A stretch of DNA of 64,000 bases from Streptomyces filipinensis (lineage in GTDB: Bacteria; Actinomycetota; Actinomycetes; Streptomycetales; Streptomycetaceae). The DNA is taken from positions 62,001 through 126,000 of the forward strand of contig NZ_BMTD01000005.1 of the NCBI RefSeq assembly GCF_014649495.1. The letters are read 5' to 3'. The number at the start of each line of letters is the position of its first letter. Within the stretch, counting starts at the first letter, position 1. The position numbers were made by a program, and so were the translations under genes. Of this stretch, positions 62,304 to 64,000 are shown one piece after another. The notes under the pieces were generated by a model. That model did no database searches, had not been told where the DNA came from, and worked only from the letters and a program-made list of their open reading frames with translations.

Positions 62304-62315
62304 GCTTGCGCAAGC
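62304..62315. promoter_or_regulatory. TTGCGCAA palindrome, site 1
   Basis: GCTTGCGCAAGC is a perfect twelve-base palindrome, 67 bases upstream of the GlsB-type start. Its core TTGCGCAA recurs at site 2, 92 bases away, in the same divergent promoter region. Confidence 0.55.
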
Positions 62316-62396
62316 CTAGGTGGTCTTCGGGGCGGTCGGGCAAGCCGAGTTGGCTCCTGGTGACGACCCGTCGAAGTTCTGCTACAGGATTAAGAC

Positions 62397-62406
62397 ATTG
62401 CGCAAT
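62397..62406. promoter_or_regulatory. TTGCGCAA palindrome, site 2
   Basis: ATTGCGCAAT, a perfect ten-base palindrome with the same core as site 1, lies 74 bases before the TerD-type start. The pair could bind a MarR- or TetR-type dimer serving both genes. No regulator is adjacent except the ArsR gene at the window end. Confidence 0.55.
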
Positions 62407-62480
62407 CCGGGAACTGAGAGTGACTCAGGAGCGTTGGTCATGACGGATGCGGGACGTGTGAGCGGCTGTGGAGGACGTGG

Positions 62481-63698
62481 ATGAGTGTGTCCCTGACCAA
62501 GGGCGGCAATGTGTCGCTCAGCAGGCAGGCCCCCGGACTGACCGCGGTGACGGTCGGGCTGGGCTGGCAGGCGAACACCGGGTGTGAACCGGACGCCGGC
62601 GCCCTGCTCTGCGAGGCCTCGGGCAAGGTGCTGTCCGACGAGCACTTCGTCTTCTCCGGCAACCCGAGCAGTCCCGAGGGTTCGGTCCGCCACGGGGGCG
62701 GCGGCGGCCCGGCCGACGGAGACGACCAGCGGATCCAGATCGACCTGACCAGGGTCCCGGATCAGGCCGAGAAGATCGTCTTCCTGGTGTCCCGCTACGA
62801 GGGCGCCGGCCGCGGCCAGCCCCTCGCGCCGGTGCGCCGGGCGTACATCCGCGTGCTCGACCAGGAGAGCAGCACCGAACTGGCCCGGTACGACCTCGCG
62901 GCCGACGGCCCGTCGGCCGAGACCGCCCTGGTCTTCGGCGAGTTGTACCGGCATGGCGCGGAGTGGAAGTTCCGTGCGGTCGGCCAGGGTTACGCCTCGG
63001 GGCTCGCCGGCATCGCCGCCGACTACGGCGTCACGGTGCCGCGGGACACGCCCGCTAAGCCGGCCCCGGCCGCCGCGCCGGCCCCGGCCGCCGCGCCGGC
63101 CCCGGCCTCGCCTCCCGGGCAGAACCCGCTTCCTCCTCCCGCCCCGGGCCCGGCCCCGGTCACCGCACCGCGGACGAGCACCGGGACGTATGCGCCGCCC
63201 GTCCCGCCGGCCCCACCGGTCGCCGCCCCGTCGGCCCCGGCGTACCCCACGTCCCCGCAACCCACCGGGAGTTCCACCGTGACCTGTTTCTTCGACCCCC
63301 AGCACGGCCCGGGCGTCGTGACCGTGACCTGGTCCCCGCAGTGGGGCGTACCCCGGCCCGTCCAGACCTGCGGCGCCTGCGCGCAGCGCGTCCAGACCAC
63401 GCCGCCGCCCTTCTACACCCCGCCCCAGCAGGGCTATCCGCAACAGGGTTATCCCCAGCAGGGTTATCCCGAGCAGGGTTATTCCCACCAGGGCTATCCC
63501 CACCAGGGACATCCCCATCAGGGATACGCGCAGCCGTACGAGGACCACGACCACCACCAGCAGGGCGGCGGCCGGCGCTTCGGCGCGGGTGCGCTCATCG
63601 GGGCCGGCGCGGCGGGCCTCATCGGTGGCGCGCTGCTCAACGAGGCGTTCGACGACGACGAGCCGGACGTCGAGGTCAACAACTACTACGAGGAGTGA
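62481..63698 (+). CDS. TerD family protein with Pro-rich and QGYP-repeat extension
   Basis: A 405-residue protein. Residues 1-185 form a TerD domain: MSVSLTKGGNVSLSRQAPGL, DEHFVFSGNPSSPEGSVRH, and GDDQRIQIDLTRVPDQAEKI, with the acidic calcium-binding residues typical of tellurite/stress TerD proteins. A Pro/Ala linker follows (about 190-260). Then comes a small Cys-containing domain (CFFDPQHGPGVVTVTW, CGACAQR), a run of QGYPQQGYP repeats (about 315-345), a His-rich DHDHHQQ, and a Gly/Ala-rich hydrophobic stretch with a C-terminal acidic end, EVNNYYEE. The extension suggests a membrane-associated or assembling form. GGAGGACG precedes the ATG. Confidence 0.9.
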   Translation: MSVSLTKGGNVSLSRQAPGLTAVTVGLGWQANTGCEPDAGALLCEASGKVLSDEHFVFSGNPSSPEGSVRHGGGGGPADGDDQRIQIDLTRVPDQAEKIVFLVSRYEGAGRGQPLAPVRRAYIRVLDQESSTELARYDLAADGPSAETALVFGELYRHGAEWKFRAVGQGYASGLAGIAADYGVTVPRDTPAKPAPAAAPAPAAAPAPASPPGQNPLPPPAPGPAPVTAPRTSTGTYAPPVPPAPPVAAPSAPAYPTSPQPTGSSTVTCFFDPQHGPGVVTVTWSPQWGVPRPVQTCGACAQRVQTTPPPFYTPPQQGYPQQGYPQQGYPEQGYSHQGYPHQGHPHQGYAQPYEDHDHHQQGGGRRFGAGALIGAGAAGLIGGALLNEAFDDDEPDVEVNNYYEE

Positions 63699-63789
63699 CC
63701 CCGCCAGCGTGAGGCCCCTGGAGCCGGGCGCCTACACTGGGTGGGCGCGTGTGCGTCGGCTGTGACGAGGGCGGGGACGGGAGAGGACC

Positions 63790-64000
63790 GTGACGGAGAA
63801 CGCCGCTGGCTTCCAGGACCCGCCGGCCGAGGTGCTGGCGGAGGCCGCGGCGGCGTTCGGACTGCTCGCCTCTCCCGCCCGGCTGCACCTGATGTGGGCC
63901 TTGTCGCAGCGGGAGAGCGACGTCACACATCTCGCGGACCGGGTGGGCGGCGCGCTGCCCGCGGTCAGCCAGCACCTGGCGAAGCTGAAGCTCGCCGGAC
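63790..64000 (+). CDS. ArsR family regulator, 3' end outside the window
   Basis: The first 70 residues of a winged-helix repressor. LLASPARLHLMWALSQRESD followed by VTHLADRVGGALPAVSQHLA and KLKLAG is the ArsR/SmtB DNA-binding pattern. The metal- or ligand-binding part is cut off. GAGAGGACC precedes the GTG. A TACACT at 63731-63736 could be its -10 element, giving a leader of about 50 bases. Its target may be a gene beyond the window. Confidence 0.88.
   Translation, partial: MTENAAGFQDPPAEVLAEAAAAFGLLASPARLHLMWALSQRESDVTHLADRVGGALPAVSQHLAKLKLAG

Overview
The window reads as chromosomal DNA of a Streptomyces or a very close actinomycete. Base composition is strongly GC-rich with GC-ending codons throughout, GTG starts are common, and several genes look leaderless (a -10 hexamer six or seven bases before the start codon). 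Gene families typical of streptomycetes recur: GH46 chitosanase, DUF5133, FUSC proteins, an ANTAR protein, SpoIIE-type phosphatases, an LAxTG sortase substrate and TerD. No rRNA, tRNA, CRISPR array, transposase or integrase was seen. The window looks like accessory chromosome-arm content with several decayed genes.

Layout. 0-9.4 kb: membrane protein, MHS-family transporter, GH46 chitosanase with a palindromic operator, a decayed DUF4328 gene, phosphoglucomutase, secreted SGNH esterase, DUF5133 protein, a secreted K-P-V-Y-P-E repeat protein with a strong terminator, and a maltokinase-cap-like protein. 9.6-18 kb: secreted M1-type peptidase, GH25 lysozyme, LysE exporter, a SpoIIE phosphatase tail relic, PadR regulator, DUF2306 membrane protein, a membrane protein with a collagen-like N-terminus, MOSC protein. 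18-27.9 kb: FUSC protein; a flavin monooxygenase divergent from a TetR regulator with two shared TCTACA-NN-TGTAGA operators; AI-2E-type permease, nitroreductase, a 49-residue membrane peptide, ANTAR, DUF2267, MgtC/SapB, DUF1360 and a small iron-permease-like protein.

27.9-42.4 kb is the centrepiece: a complete aerobic, high-affinity [NiFe]-hydrogenase locus (group 1h, formerly group 5, the atmospheric-H2-oxidising type). The rightward arm is hypX, maturation protease, hypB, hypF, hypC, hypD, hypE, mostly with 4-8 base overlaps. The leftward arm is a 515-residue protein of unknown function, hhyS, hhyL, a NifU-like protein, a DUF5947 protein, two small unknown proteins and hypA. The arms converge on one 17-bp-stem terminator. 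The logic is coherent: HypA/B deliver nickel, HypE/F make cyanide, HypC/D assemble Fe(CN)2(CO), HypX supplies CO aerobically, and the protease trims HhyL. The NifU-like and DUF5947 proteins probably serve iron-sulfur assembly. Four leftward genes have no assigned role and are the best candidates for undescribed biology here.

42.6-58.8 kb: an MT0933-like antitoxin with a 30-bp palindromic terminator, a frameshifted LysR gene divergent from a DoxX gene, a coupled FUSC/SpoIIE phosphatase pair, SRPBCC protein, secreted phosphoesterase, an orphan LuxR-type DNA-binding protein next to a NarL-type two-component system, Lnt-like acyltransferase, class A beta-lactamase-like protein, a permease/TIGR03943 pair, a flavin-binding pyridoxamine-oxidase-fold protein, BON-domain and phosphatase relics, and an anti-sigma-antagonist. 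59-64 kb: an LAATG cell-wall protein, small membrane proteins, a second LysE exporter, a GlsB-type protein divergent from a TerD fusion with two TTGCGCAA palindromes between them, and the start of an ArsR regulator running off the end.
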